A stretch of DNA of 52,819 bases from Acidobacteriota bacterium (GTDB taxonomy: Bacteria > Acidobacteriota > Terriglobia > 20CM-2-55-15). The stretch lies in NCBI GenBank assembly GCA_003223875.1, contig QHWY01000087.1, positions 69,720 to 122,538 of the forward strand. The letters run 5' to 3'. Positions 42,997 to 52,095 of this stretch are shown here, one piece after another. The position numbers and the translations under genes are program-made. The notes beneath the pieces were generated by a model. That model searched no databases, was not told where the DNA came from, and worked only from the letters and a program-made list of their open reading frames with translations. Position 1 is the first letter of the stretch, and every line of letters begins with the position of its first letter.

Positions 42997-45909
42997 CTAG
43001 AGCATCTGACGGGCGATCATCGAGGCAAAGAGTCCCTTCCGGTCAGCGAGCTCGTCAAACGTTCCGCGGTCGACTATCCGTCCCTCGTCCAGAACGTAGA
43101 TCTGGTCGGCATCCTTGATGGTGCTCACGCGGTGAGCGATGACGATCCGGGTCACCCGGCGGCGGCGGAGACTTTCGGTGACGATGGCCTGAGTCCGGTT
43201 ATCCAGAGCACTGGTCGCCTCATCAAGAAGAAGAATTCTGGGTCGAGTGACTAGAGCTCGGGCGATTAACAGCCGTTGGCGTTGGCCGCCGGACAGGTTG
43301 GTGCCGCCTTCGCTGACAATGGTGTACATACCCATTGGCATGTTCTTAATGTCGTCCGCAAAACCAGCATCTGCCGCTGCCTCCCACGCTTCGTCGACGG
43401 TGACCAGGGCGCTGCCTGCAATATTTTCGAAAATCGAGCCAGCGGCAACAAATCCAGATTGAAGGACAACACCGAGTTGCCGCCGCACCGCCATAACATC
43501 CAGGCCCGCGAGGTCCTGGCCGTCAAACAAGATCGTTCCCGAATCCGGTATCTCGAAACCAAGTAGCAGGCGGAGAATCGTCGATTTGCCGCCGCCGGAC
43601 GGACCCGCCAGAGCCACAAACTCTCCGGGACTGACGTGGATACTCAAATCGTCGAGAATCTTTGGACCGCTTGCAGTGTAACGGAAATCCACATGAGATA
43701 GAGTGATGCTACCAACAAACGCTCCTGGGTCGGACTTCAGTTTGGAAACCTCCGGTTCGGCTTCGAGTATCGGTTTGATTCTCGTACTTTTGACGAGGGT
43801 GTTCATCACATCGACTACCGTGTTGCTCAAAGAACTTGTGCCGCTGATGAAGGTTGCCAAAGCGAAATTGAAAGCCAAAAAAGTGCCGACACCGATCGTC
43901 TGACCGCCGGCCCGCTCCGCACTCCCTGTCAGCAGATCCACGCCGGCCCAGAACAAAAGGATGGTGCCAATCGTGGGAATAGCCTGATTGAATACTGTTA
44001 CGTAATCTTCGACACTTTGCGACTTTCGCACCAGTCTGAGTTGCTCAGAGTACTTCCGCAGCCATAAAGAATGCGCGCGCTGTTCGGCTCCGGCCACGCG
44101 AATTTTCCCTACGGCGGTGACCATCTGCACCACCAAACCGAACAGTGTTCCTGTGAGCTCCATCAGGACTAGATTGTATTGACGGACGAAGTAGCCGCCG
44201 ATGATTGTGACAATGCCCGTGGCACCTGCGAGGCCGATCGCGATGGTTGCGAGCTTTGGACTGTAATAAAAAAGCAGTCCTAGGTTTAGCAGCGCCATCA
44301 GACTCGACAGCATCGACTGTAGGGCCGCGCCATTCAGTACCCTGTTGATTTCGCTTACAGCCATTACGCGGGAGAGCAGGTCGCCGGCCGAATAGCCCTT
44401 GAAAAACTGTGCACGGAGGTTGAGCACTTTGTCCCATAGAAGCAACTCGGTTGCCGCATCAGTGGCGATGGCAGTTCGAATGACTATCAGTCCTCGGGAC
44501 AATCCGAACAGGGCCGTGCCGAGGCTGGACGCAACTAAAGCAAGTCCCAACTGGAGGAGAAGTGTTTGGTTGGAATCGGGAATGGCTTGATCCATGACCA
44601 ACGCCAACGCCAACGGAACAAGCATTCCAATCAGCGTCGTTAAAGCGGAGAGGCCGATGACAAAAAGAATATCGGTGAAGCGTCCACGAAGCGAATAGCG
44701 GAAAAGCTGCCATGGTTTCTTGATGTCCTCGGGCAGGCTCGGGCAGATCGCGACTGCTTCGGGCGCAAGCAACTGTGCGGTCCGATCGTTGACCGGGATC
44801 TTTTGTCTCGTCTCGGGATCGACGATCTGGTAACCAGAGCCTGAACGCAAGAGCGCCACTGGAGCCTGCCGCTCGCTTAAATAGGCGAGCAGGGGCCCGC
44901 AATCGTGCTTCCACCAGCTGCCCCTGAGCAGCACCCGTCGATGGCGCACGCGAGACGCGCGAGTGATTGCTTCGATGGGATCTCTTGTCCGCCGTGGATT
45001 TTCCGATCGCATTGGCGGACGGATTTCTATTCCGAGAGCGTCGCCAACCGCTGCAACCGCGCTTAGTAGCGCGGTTTCTCGAGCAGGTAATGTTGTCTGA
45101 GGATCCAGAACAGACTTCACCGATTCTAACGCCGACTCGGCAAGGCGCTGCTGCATCAGCCCGCGCTGTTCGAGTCGCAAGATTTCGGTTCGCTGATCCT
45201 CCGCATCCAATGCCGCCAGCCGTTTGACCAGCAGCATGTGTAGTAGTGATAAGCTCGACGGCAGATCGTGGTCGCGGACCATTTCCTCGGTCGTAAGAAT
45301 TTGCAGTTTCGACGGCTCTGCCGCAGTAATCCACATGCCGCTGCCAACTGGCAGATAACCGTCGCCTCGATCAAGCTCCAGCTCCGGCACCCCCATCAGC
45401 AGGGCGCGACCTTCGTCGACGCGCACCCAGGCGAATCCGTTTCGACCGGGATGCATGTGCTGCGCCGTGTCCAGCAGCATCTGTCCAGGATTCAAGATCT
45501 CTGCGGCCACGGGTTTTCCTTCTTGTGAAATGAACGCAACCGCATTGTGCACCCACTCTTCTATGGCAGTGCGGTCAGAAACACCTTCGGATTGAAATGC
45601 CTCCTTCATTCGCTTGCGCGGGATTTCCAAAACAATCAGTTCTTCGACGGGAACCACTATCAGTCGGCTGCCGGGGTTGCTGCCGTCCAGCATTGTGAAA
45701 AGCGCGTCGTGTGCGCGTGCGCGGAAAAGAAAACGTCTGCGCCCTACGGGAGAGCCGCCCTCGACTTCCGTCTTGAAGACCTGCGCTGATCCCGAACGCA
45801 CGAGGTAAACCAATGAAGGATTATCGAGGATGAAGACCTCGTGGGCTCGGATGACGTGCACCTGCAAGTCCAGAGAGAGAGCATCTCGAGCTGGTGCGGC
45901 TTCAGTCAT
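42997..45909 (-). CDS. NHLM-type export ABC transporter (no peptidase domain), 970 residues
   Basis: A fused permease-ATPase. The N-terminal 400 residues are atypical: a beta-rich region (about 15-110, VYLVRSGSAQVFKTEV ... RLIVVPVEELIVLEIP) resembling a cyclic-nucleotide-like roll, then a second region of unknown fold. The ABC membrane domain (about 415-690) and ATPase follow, with Walker A GPSGGGKST (about 768-776), signature LSGGQ (about 871-875) and Walker B ILLLDEATS. This matches the second ABC protein of NHLM microcin/bacteriocin systems (TIGR03797). It would pair with the peptidase-bearing ABC protein encoded 6 bp upstream. Confidence 0.88.
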   Translation of the reverse strand: MTEAAPARDALSLDLQVHVIRAHEVFILDNPSLVYLVRSGSAQVFKTEVEGGSPVGRRRFLFRARAHDALFTMLDGSNPGSRLIVVPVEELIVLEIPRKRMKEAFQSEGVSDRTAIEEWVHNAVAFISQEGKPVAAEILNPGQMLLDTAQHMHPGRNGFAWVRVDEGRALLMGVPELELDRGDGYLPVGSGMWITAAEPSKLQILTTEEMVRDHDLPSSLSLLHMLLVKRLAALDAEDQRTEILRLEQRGLMQQRLAESALESVKSVLDPQTTLPARETALLSAVAAVGDALGIEIRPPMRSENPRRTRDPIEAITRASRVRHRRVLLRGSWWKHDCGPLLAYLSERQAPVALLRSGSGYQIVDPETRQKIPVNDRTAQLLAPEAVAICPSLPEDIKKPWQLFRYSLRGRFTDILFVIGLSALTTLIGMLVPLALALVMDQAIPDSNQTLLLQLGLALVASSLGTALFGLSRGLIVIRTAIATDAATELLLWDKVLNLRAQFFKGYSAGDLLSRVMAVSEINRVLNGAALQSMLSSLMALLNLGLLFYYSPKLATIAIGLAGATGIVTIIGGYFVRQYNLVLMELTGTLFGLVVQMVTAVGKIRVAGAEQRAHSLWLRKYSEQLRLVRKSQSVEDYVTVFNQAIPTIGTILLFWAGVDLLTGSAERAGGQTIGVGTFLAFNFALATFISGTSSLSNTVVDVMNTLVKSTRIKPILEAEPEVSKLKSDPGAFVGSITLSHVDFRYTASGPKILDDLSIHVSPGEFVALAGPSGGGKSTILRLLLGFEIPDSGTILFDGQDLAGLDVMAVRRQLGVVLQSGFVAAGSIFENIAGSALVTVDEAWEAAADAGFADDIKNMPMGMYTIVSEGGTNLSGGQRQRLLIARALVTRPRILLLDEATSALDNRTQAIVTESLRRRRVTRIVIAHRVSTIKDADQIYVLDEGRIVDRGTFDELADRKGLFASMIARQML

Positions 45910-45915
45910 AAGCTC

Positions 45916-48114
45916 TTATTCATCCCTGAGATCATCACTCGTACGGATTAACCTCGCATAATGGGAGTTCGCGGCCCAGAGTTCTTCATGGGTTCCGCGT
46001 TCGACGACCCGGCCTGCTTCCAAGACGACAATCTCGTTGCAATCTCGAATCGTACTTAACCGGTGCGAGACGACGATACACGAACAGCCGCGCATTCGCA
46101 GCCGCTCGATGATCAGCGCTTCCGTCCCGGCATCCAGCGAGCTGGTCGCTTCATCGAGCACCAGAACCGACGGATCGTTGACCAGGGCGCGGGCAATCTC
46201 CAGCCGCTGGCGTTGACCGCCGCTCAAGTTGCCGCCGCTCTCCAGTAATACGGCGTCATAGCTTCCGGGGAGTCCAAGGATGGTGTCGTGAATTGCGGCG
46301 TCCTGACATGCGCGCACGAGATTCTCGTCTGCGATTGTGCTGTCCCACAGGCTAAGGTTGTCGCGTACCGTGCCTCCGAAAAGAAAAATGTCCTGGGCAA
46401 CGCAACCAAAGGAATTTGCGAAGATGTCTCCCGGAATCTCGCGGCGCGGAATGCCGTCAAAATACACGTCCCCCACCCAGAGCTGATACTCGCCGCTGAT
46501 CAGTTTTGCGATAGTGGTTTTTCCGGAGCCACTGCCGCCGACCAACGCGATGCGCTGCCCCGGCCGTATCGTCAAGTTGAAATTTTGAATCAACGGCTTT
46601 TCCAGCGGACTGTACCCGAAGGTGGCGTTCCGCAGCTCGACATAACCCTTCAAACGGACCGGCTGGAATCCGGCTTCGGCAGCAACTTGACGCACCGCCA
46701 CGGTCTGTGCAATCGGATGCTCCAATACATCGTTTACCCGATGCAGATCCCCCTCTAATTCCTGAAAGGTGCCGCCTAGTTGTATGAGATTGCTCATCGG
46801 CGACATGAAACTGCCCAAGAGACTTTGTAATGCGACCAGCATCCCGATGCTCAAGTGGCCGTTGATAACGCGATAACCGCCGACGATGACCACCAACATC
46901 GAAGTCACCGAAGTGAGCAGGCCGGGAACTACGTTGAGGGCCTGATTCGATATTTCCAGTTGCTGACGGGCATTCGTCGCCTTCGCGTAATAACCGGCCC
47001 ATCGGGCGAACAACCCGGGTTCCAGGCCGCTCGCCTTGATCGTCTCGATTCCTTGAAGGCCGGCGATTGCCGTTCCATGCGTTTTTCCATATTCCTGCAG
47101 AACACGCATGTTGGCTTCGACACGATGCTTCAAGATCCACCGCAAGGCCGACACGCTGAGCAGCGCGAACAGAACACCGATAGAGGTAATGACGGCGTCG
47201 TAATAGAACATGAGTCCCGCATAAAACACCATCATCACGACATCGATTGCCGTTTGAGCCAGCTTTCCTGAAAGTATGGCCGCCAGTTTGTCGTTGATCG
47301 GGCTGCGGTTGGCAACCTCACCCGAATAGCGCTGGGCATAGAAGATGGAAGGAAGGCGCAGCAGTTGCCACATGAACCGATTTGCCAACTTGATTGATAA
47401 TGCGATTCGGAAACGGCGGAGGTATCGCACTTGAATAAACTTGAGGGCGGCCTGCATCAAGACGGCCACGATCATTGCAGCGATTAGGGGCCGCAACCAA
47501 TCGATGCGTCGTTCGACGAAGATGCTGTCTATGAAAATTTGACTGAATGCCGGCATGGCCAGCCCCGGTATGACCAGCAAAAACCCCGCGAGAATGCAGA
47601 AGGCAACCGCCGCATAGGAACCGGCTAGTCTCTCGGAAATGGCCTTGACGACACTGGGCCGGCGTCCCCCGCGCTCGAACTCCGGTCCAGGTTCCATGGC
47701 CAAGACCACGCCGGTGAAACTTTGTTCGAACTCTTCGCCGGTCACAAACCTATGCCCGGATGCCGGATCGTTGAGGAACACTTTGTTTTTTCCGAAGCCC
47801 TCAACGACAACAAAATGATTGAAATTCCAAAAAATGATGAACGGCGGTTGGATCTGGCGAAGATCCTGAACAGTTTTGCTAAAACCTTTGGCCAGCATTC
47901 CATAGTGCCGTGCGGCCCGCACGATATTCCAAGCGTTGCTTCCGTCTCGGGAGACTCCGCATTCCCGGCGGAGGGTTGTTGCCGGTACGATGCGCCCGTA
48001 ATACTCCAGGATCATTCCGAGCGCAGCCGCCCCGCATTCGGCCGCTTCCAACTGCAGCACGGTCGGAGTTTTGACTCTCGATCTTTTCGATGAATTGCCG
48101 CCGGATTTAGGCAC
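45916..48114 (-). CDS. C39 peptidase-ABC transporter of the NHLM type
   Basis: 732 residues. The N-terminal C39 peptidase domain has a complete catalytic set: C27 in LEAAECGAAALG, H100 in NFNHFVVVEG and D116 in LNDPASG. The membrane domain (about 165-450) and ATPase, with Walker A GGSGSGKTT (about 524-532), LSGGQ and a LVLDEATSSLD Walker B, follow. It should cut leader peptides after a double-glycine-like site while exporting the cargo, as in NHLM systems (TIGR03796). The start is GTG at 48114, eight bases inside the end of the HlyD-type gene, so translation is coupled. Confidence 0.93.
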   Translation of the reverse strand: MPKSGGNSSKRSRVKTPTVLQLEAAECGAAALGMILEYYGRIVPATTLRRECGVSRDGSNAWNIVRAARHYGMLAKGFSKTVQDLRQIQPPFIIFWNFNHFVVVEGFGKNKVFLNDPASGHRFVTGEEFEQSFTGVVLAMEPGPEFERGGRRPSVVKAISERLAGSYAAVAFCILAGFLLVIPGLAMPAFSQIFIDSIFVERRIDWLRPLIAAMIVAVLMQAALKFIQVRYLRRFRIALSIKLANRFMWQLLRLPSIFYAQRYSGEVANRSPINDKLAAILSGKLAQTAIDVVMMVFYAGLMFYYDAVITSIGVLFALLSVSALRWILKHRVEANMRVLQEYGKTHGTAIAGLQGIETIKASGLEPGLFARWAGYYAKATNARQQLEISNQALNVVPGLLTSVTSMLVVIVGGYRVINGHLSIGMLVALQSLLGSFMSPMSNLIQLGGTFQELEGDLHRVNDVLEHPIAQTVAVRQVAAEAGFQPVRLKGYVELRNATFGYSPLEKPLIQNFNLTIRPGQRIALVGGSGSGKTTIAKLISGEYQLWVGDVYFDGIPRREIPGDIFANSFGCVAQDIFLFGGTVRDNLSLWDSTIADENLVRACQDAAIHDTILGLPGSYDAVLLESGGNLSGGQRQRLEIARALVNDPSVLVLDEATSSLDAGTEALIIERLRMRGCSCIVVSHRLSTIRDCNEIVVLEAGRVVERGTHEELWAANSHYARLIRTSDDLRDE

Positions 48115-49546
48115 CGCTCCAGCGCCTCAGTATCGGAATGATGAACGTGATTGGCCGCCGGTACTCCACCGTCGTGCGGAGCCCGCCCGTCGTTCCGGCG
48201 GTGATCTTGATATCGGGACCTTTCCCGGATGTCCATCTATAGCCGGACAGTGATGAAGGATCAGTACTTAAGTCGGCAAATACTTCGATCTTGGTGCCGC
48301 CGGCGGATAACACCTGAGCTACCTCGGCATTACCAACGACGTTCGTGATGGCTTCAGTCGTCACCGGAAATGGGGAAACCGAAACAATCTTTCCGAGAAT
48401 ACTTCCATATCGTTCGCGTTCCACCGTCGCGGGGCTGATGCGAACATCCATTCCCGGCTCGATCTTCTTGCCGTCGCTGACCTGGAAATAGCCGACCGCG
48501 AGAAGCTTTCCGTGTGGATCTTCGGTTTCGATCGCGCCCATACGCTGGCCGGCACTGACGATCTGGCCGGCCGAGGCGGTGATTTCAAGTATTCGGCCAG
48601 TGTACTCATTGACGATCTGGCTCTTTGTTCTGAGATCCTCTTCGTATCTGGCAATCGTCCTTTCGACTTCTTGGATCTGCAGTGCTGTAGCCGAATTGGT
48701 CTCCAGTTGCTGCTGATCGATCTCCTGCGCTTTGATCTCCAGGTCTCTCAGTTGCGTCTGGAGATTTGCGACAAGATCCAGTTGTTGTTGGAAGGATTCC
48801 TCTGCCCGAAGTTGCTGCAGCTCACTTTCGTGTATCTGCAGTTCGAGATCGGCAATCTGAACCTGGTTGTTGATGTAGTCCTGCCGGGCGTTCAGGGCGG
48901 CGTCGTTGGAAATGATGCCGTCTTTCCTCAGCGATTCGAAACTGTCGTAACGCTCCTTGAAATGCTTGTCCAAGGTGAGCTTGACTTCGCGCAACTGCTG
49001 CAAGGCTTCCTGCTGCTTTTTGAAATAGACTTCGTTCTTAGCCTTTTGACTTTCCGCCGTGCGCAGGACCGATTCGATGCGCTCTTTGAGTATGCGGCGT
49101 TCTCTTTCATTGGCCTGCTTTTCAAGATCTGTCTTTTTGTCGCGCAACGGAACGATTTTCGAATTGCGCTCCTGCAATTCCGCCAGCCGAACTCGTTCCT
49201 GGTCCAGATTTTGCTGTAATGCTGGCTGATTGATTCGTCCCAGGATTTGTCCTTTATGCACGAAGTCGCCAACTTTGACTGTGAGGTCGACAACCTGGCC
49301 GGAAGCCGGCAACTGGAAGGACACGATCTGACGGGGATACACTAGCAAGCCAACGCCCTCGACCGTGACCGGTATTTGTCCGGAAATGCTCCACCAGATC
49401 GCAATCAGTAATAAGCCGCCGAGACTGGCGAGCGGGATCCAACTTTTTCGCGTCACGATCTGCAGAACCTGATCCAATTCTTCAGGTGAAGAAAGGCGCT
49501 CCAGGGCTTTGGTCCGAAAAATCTTTTTCGGCTCCTCGGTCATCAT
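48107..49546 (-). CDS. HlyD-type NHLM secretion protein
   Basis: 479 residues. A TM segment (about 40-58), lipoyl-like part (QLPASGQVVDLTVKVGDFVHKG) and a long coiled-coil hairpin (about 110-320, with two charged stretches) are followed by a beta-barrel region and a C-terminal block PITFIIPILRRWSG. The membrane-fusion family TIGR03794 is indicated by position with the ABC proteins. It starts ATG at 49546, overlapping the preceding stop by one base (TGATG); an alternative TTG is at 49549. Confidence 0.9.
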   Translation of the reverse strand: MMTEEPKKIFRTKALERLSSPEELDQVLQIVTRKSWIPLASLGGLLLIAIWWSISGQIPVTVEGVGLLVYPRQIVSFQLPASGQVVDLTVKVGDFVHKGQILGRINQPALQQNLDQERVRLAELQERNSKIVPLRDKKTDLEKQANERERRILKERIESVLRTAESQKAKNEVYFKKQQEALQQLREVKLTLDKHFKERYDSFESLRKDGIISNDAALNARQDYINNQVQIADLELQIHESELQQLRAEESFQQQLDLVANLQTQLRDLEIKAQEIDQQQLETNSATALQIQEVERTIARYEEDLRTKSQIVNEYTGRILEITASAGQIVSAGQRMGAIETEDPHGKLLAVGYFQVSDGKKIEPGMDVRISPATVERERYGSILGKIVSVSPFPVTTEAITNVVGNAEVAQVLSAGGTKIEVFADLSTDPSSLSGYRWTSGKGPDIKITAGTTGGLRTTVEYRRPITFIIPILRRWSGA

Positions 49547-50097
49547 CAAGCCCTGGCGGCCTGCAAACGTTCGACCAGCAATTCAAATCGTTTCGCCGCG
49601 ATCGCGATCGAATCCAGAAGGGCAGGATCGATCTCGTCGTCGGCCGGATCCTCGGGCCGAAGCGAACCGGAATTTTCAAAGCCGAGTAACCGTGTGGTAG
49701 TGCGAAGACGGTCGGCAAGAAAAACTCCCATCCCTCGATAGAACTTCGCAGCGAAAGCCAGGTCTCGTGCTAATTTCGCGCTCAGCTTGTCCCGTGAGAT
49801 TGCCAGTACCGTGGAATCTACCGCTGCCCACACCGTCGCCGTCGGCGGCCGTGAGTCCAAAAAAGACAGCTCGCCGATAATCTCGCCTTTTTGAAGAGTA
49901 TTAACGGTCAAAGTTTTTGACGGCGATGCCACTGTGACGGAAAGCTGTCCTTCCAGCAGGATGTAAATTTCTGCGATTGGTTTGCCCTGTTGGACCAGGA
50001 CCGCTCCCTTTGGGAACGTCTTCCGTTCGCCGGCGGCAGCTAACCACTCGACGTCTCCGTCGCTAAGATCCCCGAAAATAAAAAGAACTTTCCTCAT
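49546..50097 (-). CDS. cyclic-nucleotide-binding-domain protein without DNA-binding domain
   Basis: 183 residues. A cNMP-binding roll (about 10-125): FPKGAVLVQQGKPIAEIYILLEG, GEIIGELSFLDSRPPTATVWAA. In the phosphate-binding cassette GE is present, but the arginine expected before x-A-T is Pro, with an Arg three positions earlier, so ligand binding is uncertain. The C-terminus (130-183) is helical and has no helix-turn-helix, so this is not a CRP-type transcription factor. GGAGG lies four bases before the chosen ATG. It sits between the REC-cyclase and the HlyD gene. Such proteins are known near NHLM exporters; the role, perhaps gating, is inference. Confidence 0.85.
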   Translation of the reverse strand: MRKVLFIFGDLSDGDVEWLAAAGERKTFPKGAVLVQQGKPIAEIYILLEGQLSVTVASPSKTLTVNTLQKGEIIGELSFLDSRPPTATVWAAVDSTVLAISRDKLSAKLARDLAFAAKFYRGMGVFLADRLRTTTRLLGFENSGSLRPEDPADDEIDPALLDSIAIAAKRFELLVERLQAARA

Positions 50098-50174
50098 AGA
50101 CCTCCGGTTTGGGCGCATTCTAACGTATGACTGATTTTAATGAAACCCCTCCAGGACGCGGGAGTTGCACGTGA

Positions 50175-51452
50175 TCAGTGCGCTGTCCAATACAGGGCCG
50201 GATCGAATGTCGTTCGCGGCTGATTCAGACATTCGCTCACTCGTTCGAGTAACAATTTGACGGGAACGACATTGCCGTCGGCCCGGCGTGTATCGAGCAT
50301 AGAGACCAGAGTCTCCTGAGCTTCGGCAAAACGGCGAGCTTCGAACATGGCCAGCGCGCTTTCGTATGCATCGCGATACGCCAGCCAACTCTCGGCAGGC
50401 GGCGTTGAATGCAGTTCGTAAAGCTTGACTGGGTTGGCGATCCCTGCTAAACGCGCCATGCCCAAACGGCATACCGGAAAGTCCTCCGGCAAGTGGCTTC
50501 GCGTTGCGCCGGTAATCAAGAGCGGTGTTCCGAAACGCTTGCTCTGGTCCTGGACTCGGCTAGCCAGATTGACCGTATGCCCGTGCGGACCATACTTGAA
50601 TTTCCGTGTGCTGCCTGTGTTGCCCACCTGCGCGACGCCCGTATTCACGCCGATTCCCAGCGTCAGCGGTCCCTCGACGACGTTTTGCCAATCAGCTGCG
50701 AGAGCCGGCATTTCCTGAAGCATGGCCAGCGCTGCGCGGCAAGCCAGAAGCGGGTGATTTTCCTGCGAGACGGGGGCATTCCACATTGCGAGAATGCCGT
50801 CCCCGACATAATCGACGATCAAACCGTCGTACTCCACGATGCGGTTGGAAAGCCGCTCCATCATGTCCTGCACCAACCGGCAGGTTTGTTGTGCTCCCAA
50901 TCGCTCGGCAAGGGAAGAAAAGCCCCGCAGGTCACTCACGAGAATGGTGACGTCCTGGTTTCGGCCTTCCAGTAAAGCCGGATTCCGCTCGAGTTGTTCG
51001 GCCAGGCCCGGCGAAAAAAACTGCCGGACAGCCGCCCAACGCTGATGCGCCCGCTGCGCTTCCTCCAGCAGAGTCACTTCTTGGATCGTCTTCTGCATCG
51101 TGACTTCAAAATCTTCGAAATCAATGGGTTTCGTGAGGAAGTCGTATGCGCCCCGGTTCATTGCGGTGCGGATATTCTGCATGTCGCCGTAAGCAGAGAC
51201 GATGACAACTTTGATGGTTCTGGACAAGCTGCCGATTCTGGAAAGCAGCGTCAGTCCATCCATGACCGGCATGTTGAGATCGGTCATGACGACCCCGATC
51301 TCCGTGTCCTCCTGCAGCTTCTCGAGAGCCTCTTCGCCGTTCTGGGCGAAGGTGAATTCGTATATTTTTTGCCGGATCTGCTTGTGGAACCGCTGGCGGA
51401 TGAGCAGTTCCAGATCAGGTTCATCGTCAGCGATTAATACTTTCGTGGGCAC
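50175..51452 (-). CDS. response regulator fused to class III nucleotide cyclase
   Basis: 425 residues. The receiver domain (3-120) has D58 in [11 protein letters not shown] and K108 in FLTKPID. The cyclase domain (about 165-345) carries both metal-binding aspartates, D174 (VSDLRGF) and D218 (YVGDGIL), and the transition-state pair N295 and R299 in HTVNLASR. The position that selects adenine (Asp/Thr in the family) reads GPHG, so cAMP versus cGMP is not predictable. A helical tail (360-425) follows. It should couple phosphorylation to second messenger synthesis. It is first in the export operon, 77 bp ahead of the cNMP-domain gene. Confidence 0.9.
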   Translation of the reverse strand: MPTKVLIADDEPDLELLIRQRFHKQIRQKIYEFTFAQNGEEALEKLQEDTEIGVVMTDLNMPVMDGLTLLSRIGSLSRTIKVVIVSAYGDMQNIRTAMNRGAYDFLTKPIDFEDFEVTMQKTIQEVTLLEEAQRAHQRWAAVRQFFSPGLAEQLERNPALLEGRNQDVTILVSDLRGFSSLAERLGAQQTCRLVQDMMERLSNRIVEYDGLIVDYVGDGILAMWNAPVSQENHPLLACRAALAMLQEMPALAADWQNVVEGPLTLGIGVNTGVAQVGNTGSTRKFKYGPHGHTVNLASRVQDQSKRFGTPLLITGATRSHLPEDFPVCRLGMARLAGIANPVKLYELHSTPPAESWLAYRDAYESALAMFEARRFAEAQETLVSMLDTRRADGNVVPVKLLLERVSECLNQPRTTFDPALYWTAH

Positions 51453-51471
51453 GGCCCTACGATTCCTTGTC

Positions 51472-51492
51472 TGCGCTCACGGGCTGAGCGCA
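51472..51492. promoter_or_regulatory. perfect 8-bp inverted repeat in the cyclase leader
   Basis: TGCGCTCA (51472-51479), five bases, then TGAGCGCA (51485-51492). It lies 20 bp before the cyclase start, between the candidate promoter and the gene, so it could be an operator or an RNA hairpin. Confidence 0.55.
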
Positions 51493-51513
51493 ATAAATTG
51501 CCTTGAATGCGGC

Positions 51514-51541
51514 ATTCTACTCCGCCCGGTGTGAAGCGCAA
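51514..51541 (-). promoter_or_regulatory. candidate promoter of the NHLM-cyclase operon
   Basis: On the minus strand TTGCGC (51541-51536), 16 bases, TAGAAT (51519-51514). TAGAAT is a 5/6 match to -10; the -35 is weak. The start site would be near 51507, leaving an approximately 55-base leader that contains the inverted repeat at 51472-51492. Confidence 0.45.
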
Positions 51542-51577
51542 AGCTTCGTATTTTTGCTTCGTATTTTTGGTTTGCGC
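51536..51577. repeat. tandem 13-mers inside an inverted repeat
   Basis: GCGCAAA (51536-51542) and TTTGCGC (51571-51577) are complementary and enclose two perfect 13-base direct repeats GCTTCGTATTTTT (51543-51555 and 51556-51568). The block begins 11 bases after the cupin stop codon on that strand and overlaps the -35 proposed for the next operon, so it could be the cupin terminator or a regulator site. Confidence 0.7.
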
Positions 51578-51587
51578 TGTACCGCTC

Positions 51588-51998
51588 TTAAGGCACTTGC
51601 TCGGTCTGGGGCTTGTCCTTATCCGTGATGTTGAGCTCGATCGAGCGCGCCGGACGATTCGAGACGTTCTGATTGCGGTGAACCGTGCCGCGCGGGACAT
51701 ATACGTAATCGCCGGCTTTCATCGCACGCGGTGCCTGGCCCTTAACCGTGAACGTGACCTCGCCTTCCTGCACCGCCCACCACTGGTCGCCCGGATGTCG
51801 GTGGAACTGGTTGCCGGCGCCGGCCGGGATGACCACGGATTGCAGGCGCACGATGCGGGACGGATCCTTTTCGAGCGGCATGACGAAATAAGGCTTAGCT
51901 TGGAAACCCGCTCCGGGCGTCTGTGCTTGCTGCGACAACGCTGCCGCCGCGACCATGCCGGATGCCACAATAATGGCCGGAACTATCAGTTTGTTCAT
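51588..51998 (-). CDS. secreted cupin-domain protein
   Basis: 136 residues. Signal peptide 1-21 (...AAAALS). The cupin motifs are NQFHRHPGDQWWAVQEGEVTFTV and PRGTVHRNQ, so metal-binding histidines are present. The family is broad (isomerases, dioxygenases, sensors); the activity cannot be assigned. AAGGAGGA lies four bases before the ATG, a strong ribosome site. It precedes the cyclase operon on the same strand, separated by 135 bp with repeats. Confidence 0.88.
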   Translation of the reverse strand: MNKLIVPAIIVASGMVAAAALSQQAQTPGAGFQAKPYFVMPLEKDPSRIVRLQSVVIPAGAGNQFHRHPGDQWWAVQEGEVTFTVKGQAPRAMKAGDYVYVPRGTVHRNQNVSNRPARSIELNITDKDKPQTEQVP

Positions 51999-52095
51999 CG
52001 ATCCTCCTTCTTTACCGAAGAAGAGTAGAGCAGTTCGTCACAGATCGCAATTCGAACGGCGGGATTCGATTTGAATATTGGGGTGGCGCCGACGT

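Noticed and set aside
49546..50097. CRP/FNR transcription factor
   Set aside because: The cNMP roll is present but there is no C-terminal helix-turn-helix.
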